Origin: Granulicatella seriolae
Lineage (GTDB): Bacteria; Bacillota; Bacilli; Lactobacillales; Aerococcaceae
Direction: 5' to 3'
Length of the DNA: 64,000 nucleotides
Assembly: GCF_024543085.1 (NCBI RefSeq)
Contig: NZ_JANHNZ010000002.1
Span: forward strand, 62,001-126,000
Shown here: positions 34,532 to 44,000 of the stretch, piece by piece
How positions within the stretch are numbered: position 1 is the first letter of the stretch
How the letters are laid out: each line of letters opens with the position of its first letter
Translations under genes and position numbers: made by a program
Notes under the pieces: generated by a model
Told to the model about the DNA's origin: nothing
Database searches by the model: none
What the model saw: the letters and a program-made list of their open reading frames with translations, nothing else

Positions 34532-36076
34532 TTATTGTAAGGTTGAGAAATCCCAAATATCCGTCACCAATCCCTCATAAAATTCTGGTTCATGGCAGAC
34601 CATTAGGATACTTCCCTTGTATTCTGTCAAGGCACGTTTTAATTCGTCCTTAGCATCTACGTCCAAATGATTGGTTGGTTCATCAAGGATTAAGACATTT
34701 GACTCCTCATTCATCAATTTGCACAGACGAACCTTGGCTTGTTCTCCACCAGATAGAACTTGAATTTGAGACTCAATATGCTTGGTCGTCAGGCCACATC
34801 TTGCCAATGCCGCCCTAACTTCTGCTTGTGTCATAGATGGAAAGGTATCCCAAACCTCTTCTAAAGCAGACTTGCGGTTACCAGCTGGAGATTCTTGTTC
34901 AAAATAACCAATATCTAGATAATCACCACGAACTACTTGCCCGTCAAGCGCATCGATTAGACCTAAAAGGCTTTTCAAGAGGGTTGTTTTCCCAATTCCG
35001 TTAGCCCCTACGATAGCAATTTTTTGATTGCGTTCCATTTCAAGGTTAACAGCCTTGGTCAAGGGATTGTCATACCCGATAACCAGGTCCTCAGCTTGGA
35101 AAATATATCTTCCCGGAGCACGTGAAACTTTGAAGCCGAAGCTAGGTTTTGGTTTTTCACTGCTTAATTCAATCATATCCATCTTATCTAGTTTTTTCTG
35201 CCTTGACATGGCCATGTTTCGTGTTGCAACTCTAGCCTTATTTCGATTAACAAAGTCCTTTAAATCAGCAATTTCCTTTTGTTGGCGGTTGTAGGCCGCT
35301 TCTAATTGTGAGCGTTTCATGGCATAAACTTCTTGGAACTGCTCATAATCCCCCACATAACGATTCAATTGGAAATTATCCACATGATAAATCAAATTGA
35401 CAACACTGTTTAAAAATGGAATGTCATGTGAGATGAGGATAAAGGCATTTTCATAGTCCTGTAAATATCTCTTGAGCCACTCAATGTGTTCGCTGTCCAA
35501 ATAGTTGGTCGGTTCATCCAGCAAGAGGATATCTGGTTTTTCCAATAAGAGTTTTGCTAGTAGCACTTTTGTTCGTTGTCCACCACTAAGTTCAGACACA
35601 TCTGTATCCATCCCGTAAGCGGCCACTCCCAAAGCTCTGGCTACCTCATCAATCTTGCTATCAAGAATATAAAAGTCATGAGCTTCTAAGCGGTCTTGGA
35701 GCTCCCCTACTTCTTCCAAGAGCTCATTCATTGTATCTGGATCTGCTTCCCCCATTTCCATATACAGCTCATTGATACGAGCTTCGGTCACAAACAAATC
35801 ATCAAAGGCTTTTTGCAAGGCTCCTCTAACCGTCGTTCCCTTGTCTAGCACGGTATGTTGGTCTAAATAACCTGCTTTTACATTCTTGGACCATTCAATT
35901 TTACCTTCATCTGGTAACATTTGGCCTGTTACAACCTTCATGAAAGTTGACTTTCCTTCTCCGTTGGCGCCAATCAGTCCGATGTGCTCTCCCTTTAGGA
36001 GTCGGAAACTAACATCATTAAAGATTAAACGGTCGCCAAAACCGTGGTTTAACTTTTCTACATTTAATATACTCAT
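34532..36076 (-). CDS. ABC-F family ATPase (translation factor, YkpA/YbiT-like)
   Basis: This 514-residue soluble protein has two ABC domains and no membrane helices. The first has GANGEGKST and LSGGQRTKV; the second has GANGIGKTT and LSGGEQAKV. Between them a charged helical linker (about residues 240-310) matches the P-site tRNA interaction motif of ABC-F factors. These proteins act on ribosomes; the short length and tail point to a housekeeping type, not an antibiotic-protection type, though that is not certain. Confidence 0.9.
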   Translation of the reverse strand: MSILNVEKLNHGFGDRLIFNDVSFRLLKGEHIGLIGANGEGKSTFMKVVTGQMLPDEGKIEWSKNVKAGYLDQHTVLDKGTTVRGALQKAFDDLFVTEARINELYMEMGEADPDTMNELLEEVGELQDRLEAHDFYILDSKIDEVARALGVAAYGMDTDVSELSGGQRTKVLLAKLLLEKPDILLLDEPTNYLDSEHIEWLKRYLQDYENAFILISHDIPFLNSVVNLIYHVDNFQLNRYVGDYEQFQEVYAMKRSQLEAAYNRQQKEIADLKDFVNRNKARVATRNMAMSRQKKLDKMDMIELSSEKPKPSFGFKVSRAPGRYIFQAEDLVIGYDNPLTKAVNLEMERNQKIAIVGANGIGKTTLLKSLLGLIDALDGQVVRGDYLDIGYFEQESPAGNRKSALEEVWDTFPSMTQAEVRAALARCGLTTKHIESQIQVLSGGEQAKVRLCKLMNEESNVLILDEPTNHLDVDAKDELKRALTEYKGSILMVCHEPEFYEGLVTDIWDFSTLQ

Positions 36077-36092
36077 ATTAATCCTTTCTTAT

Positions 36093-37823
36093 CTAGTCTA
36101 TCATTTCTTTTTGGTTAAATTGTGCTTGGTAAAGGTCATAATAGAGACCCTGATTGGCCATTAATTCTTGATGGCTACCATCTTCCAAAATACCATTTTC
36201 CGTCACGACAATAATCCGATCCGCATGTTGGATGGTCGCTAAACGATGGGCAATAATTAAAGAAGTTCGCCCTTGTGCTAAGTCATCTAGGGACTGTTGT
36301 ATAAAGCGTTCTGTTTGTGTATCAAGTGCACTAGTTGCCTCATCCAAAATTAATATAGATGGATTTTTAAGGAATATTCGTGCAATGGACAAGCGTTGCT
36401 TTTGCCCACCAGATAATTTTACACCCCGTTGGCCGATGTAAGTATCCACCCCATCTGGCAAATCATTGATAACTTCCTTTAATTTAGCGCGCTCAATAGC
36501 TAGGTCTACTTCCTCATCGGTGGCATCTAAGCGACCATAGAGTACATTTTCTCGAATAGTACCATTAAAAAGAAAGACATCTTGTTGCACAACACCAATT
36601 TCTTGTCTTAGGGATTGTAGCGTGTATTTTCTGATATCAACACCATCTATAAGAATAGCACCAACATTGGCTTCATAAAACCTCGGCAATAAATTTACTA
36701 AGGTAGATTTACCTACTCCAGAAGGCCCAACAAAGGCCACAGTCTGCCCAGCCTGAATGGACAAATTAATGTGCTCCAAGACAGGACGACCATCTTCATA
36801 ACCAAAGGAAACATCTTGGTAGGTAATATTCCCCTGAAAATTAGGTGCTTCTACCGCATCAGCTCCATCAACAATACTAGATTCCTGCCTCATAATCTCT
36901 AGGAAACGTTGGAAACCAGCAAAGCCTTTTGGATAAAGCTCAATCATGGCATTCATCCGCTCAATTGGGCGAACAAAGACATTTGCCAAAAGGATATATG
37001 CTACTAATTCTCCTGCTGTCATCTGACCCTTGATCGTAAAATAGGCGCCTAAAACAAGGGTAAATAAATTTATAAGGCGCATCATCACGTAATTAAAGGA
37101 AGAACTAGTCCCCATCGTATTGTAAAAATCCAATTTATTGCTGCGGTACTCTTGAATCAAGTCCTCAAACAAACGATTTTCATGTTCTTCATTAGCAAAG
37201 GCCTGTACCACACGCATTCCACTAAGTACATTTTCTAATCCAGAAGAATAGTTGGCTAGCCCCTTGTATATATTTTTATTGATTTGTGACATACGACGAT
37301 TGAAAAAAATTAAAGCAATGGCTAGAAGCGGTACTAAAATCACCGTCGCTATTGCCAATGCCGGCTGCATTTGATACATGAGCAGAAATGATCCAAGCAA
37401 GGTCATGATAGCAATAAACACTTCTTCTGGACCATGATGAGCCAACTCACTAATATCAAACAAATCACCAGACAGACGGCTCATCAATTCTCCCGTTTTA
37501 ACATTGTCAAAGTAAGAGAAGGATTGTTTTTGAATGTGTTGAAAGAGGTCTCTTCTCATGTCCGTTTCGATATTGATTCCCAAGCGATGCCCCAAGGTAA
37601 CCACAATATAGTTGAGCCCCATAGTCAACAAGTACAAGAGCAACAAACCCAATGCCAATAAAATAATCATAGGAAAATCCTCATGAGGCAAGATACTATC
37701 AATTATGTAATTAACAATCAAGGGAAAAGCCAATTCTAAAAGGGCTACAATCACAGCGCAGCCAAAATCAATTAAGAACAACTTGCGGTATGGTTTATAA
37801 TAATGAATAAATTTTTTTAACAT
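36093..37823 (-). CDS. ABC exporter half-transporter (permease plus ATPase)
   Basis: This 576-residue protein has an N-terminal six-helix transmembrane domain (to about residue 310) and a C-terminal ATPase with Walker A GPSGVGKST, signature LSGGQKQR, Walker B ILILDEATSALD and the switch His in IIAHRLATI. It resembles the MsbA/YknU-type lipid or drug exporters of Firmicutes and probably works as a homodimer. It is followed closely by the ABC-F gene; the substrate is unknown. Confidence 0.92.
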   Translation of the reverse strand: MLKKFIHYYKPYRKLFLIDFGCAVIVALLELAFPLIVNYIIDSILPHEDFPMIILLALGLLLLYLLTMGLNYIVVTLGHRLGINIETDMRRDLFQHIQKQSFSYFDNVKTGELMSRLSGDLFDISELAHHGPEEVFIAIMTLLGSFLLMYQMQPALAIATVILVPLLAIALIFFNRRMSQINKNIYKGLANYSSGLENVLSGMRVVQAFANEEHENRLFEDLIQEYRSNKLDFYNTMGTSSSFNYVMMRLINLFTLVLGAYFTIKGQMTAGELVAYILLANVFVRPIERMNAMIELYPKGFAGFQRFLEIMRQESSIVDGADAVEAPNFQGNITYQDVSFGYEDGRPVLEHINLSIQAGQTVAFVGPSGVGKSTLVNLLPRFYEANVGAILIDGVDIRKYTLQSLRQEIGVVQQDVFLFNGTIRENVLYGRLDATDEEVDLAIERAKLKEVINDLPDGVDTYIGQRGVKLSGGQKQRLSIARIFLKNPSILILDEATSALDTQTERFIQQSLDDLAQGRTSLIIAHRLATIQHADRIIVVTENGILEDGSHQELMANQGLYYDLYQAQFNQKEMID

Positions 37824-37831
37824 AAGAGCTC

Positions 37832-38353
37832 CTAACCATTTTCTTTCTGTTCTATCTGTGTCATAAAAGCATTGATGTCTTTTTGAGAAGTCAGCTCAAT
37901 CCATTTTTCAGGATATGTTTGTTGTAGAGACTTGTAATGGTCTTTAATCATTGGCGTACGTCCATCTTTAAGAATCCATTTCATAAAGGTCCAATCCAAC
38001 TTCTCTATACAGTCATCAGCCATATCCGAACGTGTTTTACCATGGAAGCTTATATACCTTTTTATAGCACGAGGCAAAGCTCTATAGACAGGAAAATTCA
38101 TGAAAATGATCATGTCTGCCTCCTCTAGCCTTTCTGCTTGGAAGAATTTTCGGTAATTCCCATCAATGACCCAAGAATCTTGCGACATAAACTCCTTAAC
38201 CATGGCTTGCCCTTCTTCAAGTGGGCGGTCCTGCCAGTTAGCCGTAAATTGTATGGTATCCAGATGAAGTAAAGGAAGTTGATAAGTTTGGGCCAACCAT
38301 TTGGCTAAAGTAGATTTACCTGAGGCACTAAAACCTAAGAGAGCAATTTTCAT
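37832..38353 (-). CDS. P-loop kinase of the DNA topology modulation (FlaR) family
   Basis: This 173-residue adenylate-kinase-like protein begins MKIALLGFSASGKSTLAKWL with a Walker A motif and has the HLDTIQFTANWQDRP segment seen in FlaR-type proteins. The family name comes from old genetic data; the real substrate is unknown. The ATG at 38353 is preferred, behind GAGGAGG; a longer upstream start has no support. It precedes the ABC exporter by 8 bases. Confidence 0.8.
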   Translation of the reverse strand: MKIALLGFSASGKSTLAKWLAQTYQLPLLHLDTIQFTANWQDRPLEEGQAMVKEFMSQDSWVIDGNYRKFFQAERLEEADMIIFMNFPVYRALPRAIKRYISFHGKTRSDMADDCIEKLDWTFMKWILKDGRTPMIKDHYKSLQQTYPEKWIELTSQKDINAFMTQIEQKENG

Positions 38354-38562
38354 ATCTGAACCTCCTCCAAAGCCTATAATGAACTGTCTGACCCAGTATA
38401 TCAAATTTCAACTAGAAAATGAATGAAAGACAATCAAAAAACCACCCCATCTGGAAAATGGAGCGGTTTAGTAGCTGATTGCTAAGTACAAGTATTCTTC
38501 GTTAACAAATCAGACTGTCTTGGCCGATAAATAGTTTACTTATCACCTATTGCTTATACTAC

Positions 38563-38725
38563 AGAATTCCCAGATAAGTGTCAGAAATAAAAACGGTGGC
38601 ACCGCCGTAAGCCTTGGTCTCACGGCTTAGCTGTCTACGTGACTGTAATTCGACTAAAGTCGAAACAGTCACCGTGCACCAGCTATGCTTTTCACCGTTA
38701 TTTCTGACACTTATCTGGGAATTCT
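38563..38725. repeat. Type B element (B6), inverted orientation, downstream of the nan operon
   Basis: The arms AGAATTCCCAGATAAGTGTC... (38563-38590) and 38698-38725 are perfect inverted copies over 28 bases, but unlike the arms of other copies. The core is inverted relative to B2-B4. It has CGACT/AGTCG where others have CGGCT/AGCCG, and GTGACTGT/ACAGTCAC where others pair less well. Confidence 0.88.
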
Positions 38726-38790
38726 TTCGTAATTAAAATTTGATTTTATTAATGAGAAGGATTATCCAAACATTAATCAATCAAGCTAAA

Positions 38791-39090
38791 CTATTTAAAG
38801 GCTCTGCTTTTTTGATAATGACGATACAGACCAATCACAAGGTTACAAAACACACTGGCAACCACAATAGGCATATAGACAAAGTAAATGGAAAACCCTA
38901 CTGAGGACTCAGGAATCAAATTGAGTGCTCTTGAACCAAGTAAAATAAGAATCGCTAAGGCATTGATTAGTAAAGGTGATAACCAAAGTTTTTTTACCGC
39001 GCGATTAATCATCAAAGTTGCAGCAATGGACAGTCCCATATAAAAAATACCATAGTAGAACCAACCAATGATTAATTGCCCTAGACTCAT
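38791..39090 (-). CDS. Small membrane protein at the end of the sialic acid operon
   Basis: This 99-residue protein has about three hydrophobic helices and a basic C-terminus (RHYQKSRAFK). I do not recognise the family. It lies 53 bases after nanE in the same direction and ahead of a type B element. AAAGGGG precedes the ATG at 39090. A role in sialic acid uptake is only a positional guess. Confidence 0.65.
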   Translation of the reverse strand: MSLGQLIIGWFYYGIFYMGLSIAATLMINRAVKKLWLSPLLINALAILILLGSRALNLIPESSVGFSIYFVYMPIVVASVFCNLVIGLYRHYQKSRAFK

Positions 39091-39143
39091 AATACCCACC
39101 CCTTTGTATCTGTACTTTACTAACCAACACTAGTTAGCAAACA

Positions 39144-39860
39144 TTATTTTTCTTTATGAATAGCCTTAATGAAACGGTTTGTGATTTCTAAGGGTCTAGT
39201 GATAGCTCCTCCCACAACAACACAATGAACGCCTAAATCCATGGCTTTTCTAGCTTGCTCTGGTGTATGAATTTTCCCTTCAGCAATAATCGGAATCGTA
39301 AGATTGGTGACTAGCTCTTGCATCAACTCAAAATCAGGCCCATCCTTTTGAATGGAATAATCCGTATAGCCACTTAGCGTTGATCCGACACAATCCACTC
39401 CTGCTTCTTGGGCATTTATCCCTTCTTCCAAAGTAGATATATCTGCCATTAAACGAATATCTGGATATTTTTCTTTTACTTTAGCAATGAATTGGTTAAT
39501 GGTCAAGCCATCTCCTCTAGGACGCATGGTAGCATCAAGAGCAATAATATCGCTACCCGCCTCTACCAGTGCATCAATCTCATCCATGGTCACAGTAATA
39601 TATTGTTCATAATCAGGGTATGATTTTTTGATAATACCAATGACCGGCAAATCTACTGTTTCTTTTATTTGACGAATATCTTCGACACCTTGAGCACGAA
39701 TTCCAACAGCACCCGCTTCAAGAGCTGCCTTAGCCATTAAATTCATAACTCCTCCCTCTTGTTTGAAAAGAGGTTCTCCGGGTAATGCTTGGCAAGAGAC
39801 AATTAGCCCCCCTTTTAGATGCTCAAACATTTCTTCTTTCTTCATTACCGTACTCATCAT
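39144..39860 (-). CDS. nanE: N-acetylmannosamine-6-phosphate 2-epimerase
   Basis: This TIM-barrel enzyme converts ManNAc-6-phosphate to GlcNAc-6-phosphate in sialic acid breakdown. Segments [29 protein letters not shown] with the catalytic Lys, [15 protein letters not shown] and [12 protein letters not shown] with the catalytic Glu are conserved. Length 238 residues. Its start overlaps the upstream permease stop as ATGA; an ATG one codon later is equally possible. It is co-transcribed with the sialic acid importer. Confidence 0.95.
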   Translation of the reverse strand: MMSTVMKKEEMFEHLKGGLIVSCQALPGEPLFKQEGGVMNLMAKAALEAGAVGIRAQGVEDIRQIKETVDLPVIGIIKKSYPDYEQYITVTMDEIDALVEAGSDIIALDATMRPRGDGLTINQFIAKVKEKYPDIRLMADISTLEEGINAQEAGVDCVGSTLSGYTDYSIQKDGPDFELMQELVTNLTIPIIAEGKIHTPEQARKAMDLGVHCVVVGGAITRPLEITNRFIKAIHKEK

Positions 39861-40690
39861 CCTTTCACCGCCCCAACTGTTACTCCTTGTGTAAAGAAGC
39901 TTTGGAATAGTAAGAAGACTGTTATCATTGGAAGGGAAGCTAAAAGCGCACCAGCCATCAATAAACCGTAATTCAATGAGTATTCTGCTGATTGGGCCAT
40001 GGAAGCAAGTCCCAGTGGTAAAGTTTTCATGGTTTCTGTATTGGTGAATACAAGTTGAGTGAAGTAATCATTCCAGCTAGCAATAAAGGTAAAGATAGCC
40101 AAAGCCCCAATTCCCGGTTTAACAATCGGTAAGACAATATGCCAGAACTTCTTCAACTCGCCACAGCCATCAATATCGGCTGATTCTAACAGTTCAGTTG
40201 GTACAGAATGAGAAAATTGTTTCATCAAGAAAATCCCAAACGGCCACCCAATCGCTGGAATAATCAAAGCTTGATAAGTATCCATCCAGCCCAACTCTGT
40301 GATAAAACGAAGTAAAGGGATTAGAATAACCTGTTTTGGCAAAGCCATTGCTGCAACAAAAATTGTAAAGATAAGGGTCACACCTGGAAACCGTTTTTTA
40401 GCCAAGGCATATCCCGCTAGAGAAGCAGTCGTACAAACCAACAAAGTCGTCATCAAGGAGACAAATACTGAGTTAAAGAACCAACGACCAGTTAACGGTT
40501 GCAATAATTCTTCGTAATTGGCCAAGGTTGGGTTCATCGGAAACCACTCTGGTGGAATGGCGATGGCAACGTCTTGTAACTTAAACGAGCCACTGGCAAT
40601 CCAATAAAAAGGAAAAATAAAGAAGATTGTTAGAGCAGCTAAGATAATCATTGAGATAATATTAAAGGCTCCAAATTTTTTAAATTTCAT
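39857..40690 (-). CDS. Carbohydrate ABC transporter permease (MalG type), probably sialic acid
   Basis: This 277-residue CUT1-family permease has six hydrophobic segments and the coupling loop [20 protein letters not shown]. It pairs with the MalF-type permease 12 bases upstream. The operon carries no ATPase gene, as in related pneumococcal sialic acid importers, which use a shared ATPase encoded elsewhere. Neighbouring nanE supports sialic acid as the substrate. Confidence 0.9.
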   Translation of the reverse strand: MKFKKFGAFNIISMIILAALTIFFIFPFYWIASGSFKLQDVAIAIPPEWFPMNPTLANYEELLQPLTGRWFFNSVFVSLMTTLLVCTTASLAGYALAKKRFPGVTLIFTIFVAAMALPKQVILIPLLRFITELGWMDTYQALIIPAIGWPFGIFLMKQFSHSVPTELLESADIDGCGELKKFWHIVLPIVKPGIGALAIFTFIASWNDYFTQLVFTNTETMKTLPLGLASMAQSAEYSLNYGLLMAGALLASLPMITVFLLFQSFFTQGVTVGAVKG

Positions 40691-40702
40691 ATCTGCCGCC
40701 TC

Positions 40703-41596
40703 CTAATAATTCACATCATTGGATAGGAATTTGAACTGTAATATGGAAATAATTCCAATAATAATAGCCAAAATCACACCCATCGCTGATGCTTTACCGT
40801 ATTCTTGTAATGTTATTGCCGTTTCATAAACTAAATACATAATGGTGGACGTTGAGTAGTTTGGTCCACCCGCCGTCATCAATTGAATTAAAGCAAAGAT
40901 TTGGAAACTATTAATAGTTGTTGTCACCACAATATAAAGAGTAGTTGGTTTTACTAAAGGTAGAATAATCTTTCTAAATAAAACCCAGTTGTTAGCTCCA
41001 TCAATCGTAGCAGACTCCAATAACTCTGTAGGCACATTTCCCAAGGCTGCTATATACAAAATGATTGGTTGCCCTAAACTGGTCGTAATTAAGACAGCAA
41101 TAATAGCATAAAGAGCTGTTGAGGAATCCCCTAACCAGGCAACATTTTTATCAATCACACCTACTGATTTTAGAACATAGTTTAAAATCCCAAAGTCAGG
41201 ATTATAGATCCATAACCATACAACGGTGACAGATACCACTGATGAAATGGCTGGAATATAAAACACACCTCTAAAAAATGAACGAACAGCTGCATGCTTG
41301 TTGTAAATATTAATAGCAATAAACATAGCTAAAATCACAACAATCGGAACAGCTATGAAGGTAATGAGAATAGTATTTCCCATTGATTTTCGAAACACTT
41401 CATCTCCGATAAGATTGGTGTAATGTGTAATGCCATTAAAAATTTGTCTTCTGCCCCTGAATCTAAAAAATGATAAATAAATTCCTTTCACCATTGGATA
41501 AAGGACAAAGGTCAAAAAGAAAAACATGGCTGGTGCTAAGAATAAATACCCATAGTAATCAATTTTTCTTCTTTTTTTGAATCTAGACAGCTCCAT
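40703..41596 (-). CDS. Carbohydrate ABC transporter permease (MalF type), probably sialic acid
   Basis: This 297-residue CUT1-family permease has six hydrophobic segments and the coupling loop ESATIDGANNWVLFRKIILP. The N-terminal KRRKIDYYGYLFLAPAM is typical of Gram-positive sugar permeases. It follows the binding lipoprotein after a 112-base gap holding a GGGAGA/TCTCCC hairpin that could lower downstream expression. Confidence 0.9.
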   Translation of the reverse strand: MELSRFKKRRKIDYYGYLFLAPAMFFFLTFVLYPMVKGIYLSFFRFRGRRQIFNGITHYTNLIGDEVFRKSMGNTILITFIAVPIVVILAMFIAINIYNKHAAVRSFFRGVFYIPAISSVVSVTVVWLWIYNPDFGILNYVLKSVGVIDKNVAWLGDSSTALYAIIAVLITTSLGQPIILYIAALGNVPTELLESATIDGANNWVLFRKIILPLVKPTTLYIVVTTTINSFQIFALIQLMTAGGPNYSTSTIMYLVYETAITLQEYGKASAMGVILAIIIGIISILQFKFLSNDVNY

Positions 41597-41649
41597 GGTA
41601 AACTCCTTTTCATTAAAGTCAATTTATGATTTTCATTTTCATATCAAAG

Positions 41650-41700
41650 AATAAATTAAGGGAGATTCTAAAGAACAAGTCTCCTTCCTCTCCCTAATCG
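41650..41700 (-). promoter_or_regulatory. Hairpin between sialic acid binding protein and permease genes
   Basis: Minus-strand GGGAGA and GGAGA pair with TCTCC/TCTCCC around 41658-41696. Such intercistronic hairpins commonly keep the binding-protein mRNA in excess over the permeases. No strong T run follows. Confidence 0.45.
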
Positions 41701-41708
41701 TTTAGTTT

Positions 41709-43052
41709 TTATTCTGCCGCTTCTTTAATCGTTTGATCAGCTTTTTCTACAAAACTATCTACTGCTTCTTTCGGATTTGTTTCGCCACTCATAACTGATT
41801 GTAACATTGGGAACCATAGTGGACGCATTTTTGCGTATCCAGCGATTGTGTTGTAGTAAGGACCAAATTGGCTACTTAATTCTTCTGCATAGACTAGTTC
41901 AGGATCATCATACAGACCTTTTTCACCAGTTTTAGCTGAGAAGTTACCAGTTGCTAATAACGTACGTTTACCCCAAACAGAATCATTGATCATAAAGTCA
42001 ACAAATTTTTGTGAAGCTTCAACTTTTGCTTTGTCGCCATTTTCAAAGACAGCTGGTCCAGCTACTAGGAATTCAAACTTCGCTTTACCGTTCTCGTTTG
42101 GATAAGGCAAGAAACGAGCATTCATATTTTCACCTTGCATCTGTTGTACACGTAAGCCTGGTGATGAAAGGATTGTTAGAGCCGTTTTACCAGATTTAAA
42201 GTATTCTTGTCCATCTTTTGATTCAAGACCTTCCCCAGAACCTAGTAGTCCTTCAGGAGAAACTTTTTGAATCCATTCTAAGCCTTTAACACCATTTTCA
42301 TCATTGATGGTATATTTTGAAATAGCATCATCAGTAATCCATGAGCCGTATAGGTTTGAAACGAAAGCACGTGGGCCTTGGTCTCCTGCTTGTGATTTAG
42401 CATATAGAAGAGTTGGAATCAAATCAGGATTTTTTTCTTTGACAGCTCTAAGGAAAGCTTCAAACTCTGTTGTTGTCCATGAACGACTTGGGTTGTCTGC
42501 TTTGTCCAAAGGTAGCATATCTGTAATTCCTAGTTGATCCGTTAGATTAGTATTTACAGCCATTAAGAATGGTGCAATTCCTTGTGGGTATAGGTAAAGG
42601 TCACTTTCAAAGCTTGATGCTTTTACTGCTGATGGATCCAACTTAGACGTGTCCACATCTGAAAATGGTGCCAAGTAGCCCTTGCTTGCCCAGTCGATAA
42701 CACGTCCTGGCGCATCGTAAATAACGTCTGGATTTGTTTTAGATTGGATGGCTGTTTCTACTTTTGCAGGCCCATCTGTAAAGTCTAATTTTTGGTATTC
42801 TACTTTGATATTTGGGTTTGCCGCTTCAAACGCTGCGATTAAGGCTGCATCATAATCTTCAGATTTCGTAAATTCTTTGTCATTAGTGAAGTTAGGAAAG
42901 TTCCAATATTTAATAGTAACTTGTTCTTGTGTCTCTGTCTTGCTGCTTTCTCCCTCAGTTTTACTTGACTCGGCTGGTGTTGTATTCCCACATCCTGCTA
43001 AAACAGCTGTTAATGCTGCCGTAGCCATAAACCCTTTAAAAACCTTGTTCAT
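41709..43052 (-). CDS. Extracellular sugar-binding lipoprotein, probably sialic acid
   Basis: This 447-residue family 1 solute-binding protein has a signal peptide ending VLAGC, with the lipidated Cys at residue 21, and a Ser/Glu-rich linker. The mature part starts VTIKYWNFPNF and ends with helical repeats usual for CUT1 binding proteins. With two permeases and nanE downstream and nanR upstream, it most likely binds N-acetylneuraminate. A cre-like site lies 33 bases before it. Confidence 0.9.
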   Translation of the reverse strand: MNKVFKGFMATAALTAVLAGCGNTTPAESSKTEGESSKTETQEQVTIKYWNFPNFTNDKEFTKSEDYDAALIAAFEAANPNIKVEYQKLDFTDGPAKVETAIQSKTNPDVIYDAPGRVIDWASKGYLAPFSDVDTSKLDPSAVKASSFESDLYLYPQGIAPFLMAVNTNLTDQLGITDMLPLDKADNPSRSWTTTEFEAFLRAVKEKNPDLIPTLLYAKSQAGDQGPRAFVSNLYGSWITDDAISKYTINDENGVKGLEWIQKVSPEGLLGSGEGLESKDGQEYFKSGKTALTILSSPGLRVQQMQGENMNARFLPYPNENGKAKFEFLVAGPAVFENGDKAKVEASQKFVDFMINDSVWGKRTLLATGNFSAKTGEKGLYDDPELVYAEELSSQFGPYYNTIAGYAKMRPLWFPMLQSVMSGETNPKEAVDSFVEKADQTIKEAAE

Positions 43053-43084
43053 TTCTTTTCCCCCTAAAGTTTTTTGATTGATGT

Positions 43085-43098
43085 CGCAAACGCTTACT
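43085..43098. promoter_or_regulatory. Candidate cre (CcpA) site before the sialic acid importer
   Basis: The minus strand reads AGTAAGCGTTTGCG, 11 of 14 to the cre consensus TGWAANCGNTNWCA. It overlaps the expected transcription start region of the importer. Confidence 0.55.
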
Positions 43099-43190
43099 CC
43101 ATCTTTATAATCTTATCTTACCAAATCATTTTAGAAATGCAACCCTTTTCATAAAAATAATTTCTAAAATTTTGATTATGAAAATAAATT

Positions 43191-44000
43191 TCACTCTTCT
43201 CCATCCTTAACAATTGCATTGATGGTTTGGCTCATCATGTAGTGATACCCCTCTTCTTCCAGTAGCATGGTTGAAATGACATCCATTAAATAAACTATAG
43301 CAAATTGTGAATTCACAAAGCGTGTATCGTCCACAAAAAGACTATTATATACAGTCATAACATAGTCACTCAGTTTCGCTAAGGGACTTTCTGAAAAACT
43401 TGTAATGCAGGCAATTTTAGCACCTTTACTTTTTACAATCTTTAGTGCTTTAATAATATCTTGTGTCGTTCCAGACGTAGAAATCCCTAGAACAAGGTCA
43501 TCCTTGGTGACCAATGTACTATTAATCAACATCATATGAGAATCGGTTACACAAGTTATATTCAGCCCCATCCGAATAAATCGTTGCTGTAATTCCAACC
43601 CAGTAATCCCAGAACTTCCTACGCCATAGATGAAAATTCGTTTCACTTTTTTAATTTCTTCAACAAATTTTTGGACGACTTCTGTATCAATATTTTTCTT
43701 GGTACGTTCTATCACCTTATCGTAGAATTGATAAACATCTTCATAGATATTTCCAGTTTCTCTAGATTGGGAATCTACTTGAGATGCACTAATTTTTATT
43801 TTCATATCTACAAAACTATCACAGGATATCTTTCGGCAAAAACGCGTGATTGTAGCACTTGAGGTTTGGGTCTTTTCAGCTAGTTTGGAGATATTGATAT
43901 TTTTAATAGAGTTACTGTTTTGTAAAATATACATGGCTATCTGCTTTTCCTTGTTGGAGAAGCTAACATATTGTTTTTCGATTTGATCAAGTATATCCAT
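43191..44000 (-). CDS. nanR: RpiR-family regulator of sialic acid genes
   Basis: This 269-residue regulator has an N-terminal helix-turn-helix (residues 1-75, with SATITRFCRKISC as the recognition helix) and a C-terminal SIS sugar-phosphate-binding domain (about 110-250, with YGVGSSGITGLELQQRF and GISTSGTTQDII). RpiR proteins in nan loci usually sense ManNAc-6-phosphate or a related phosphosugar. It abuts nanK with no gap. Confidence 0.88.
   Translation of the reverse strand: MDILDQIEKQYVSFSNKEKQIAMYILQNSNSIKNINISKLAEKTQTSSATITRFCRKISCDSFVDMKIKISASQVDSQSRETGNIYEDVYQFYDKVIERTKKNIDTEVVQKFVEEIKKVKRIFIYGVGSSGITGLELQQRFIRMGLNITCVTDSHMMLINSTLVTKDDLVLGISTSGTTQDIIKALKIVKSKGAKIACITSFSESPLAKLSDYVMTVYNSLFVDDTRFVNSQFAIVYLMDVISTMLLEEEGYHYMMSQTINAIVKDGEE

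Noticed and set aside
34532-36076. Antibiotic resistance ABC-F protein
   Set aside because: The length and linker look like housekeeping ABC-F factors, and there is no leader peptide or resistance gene context.
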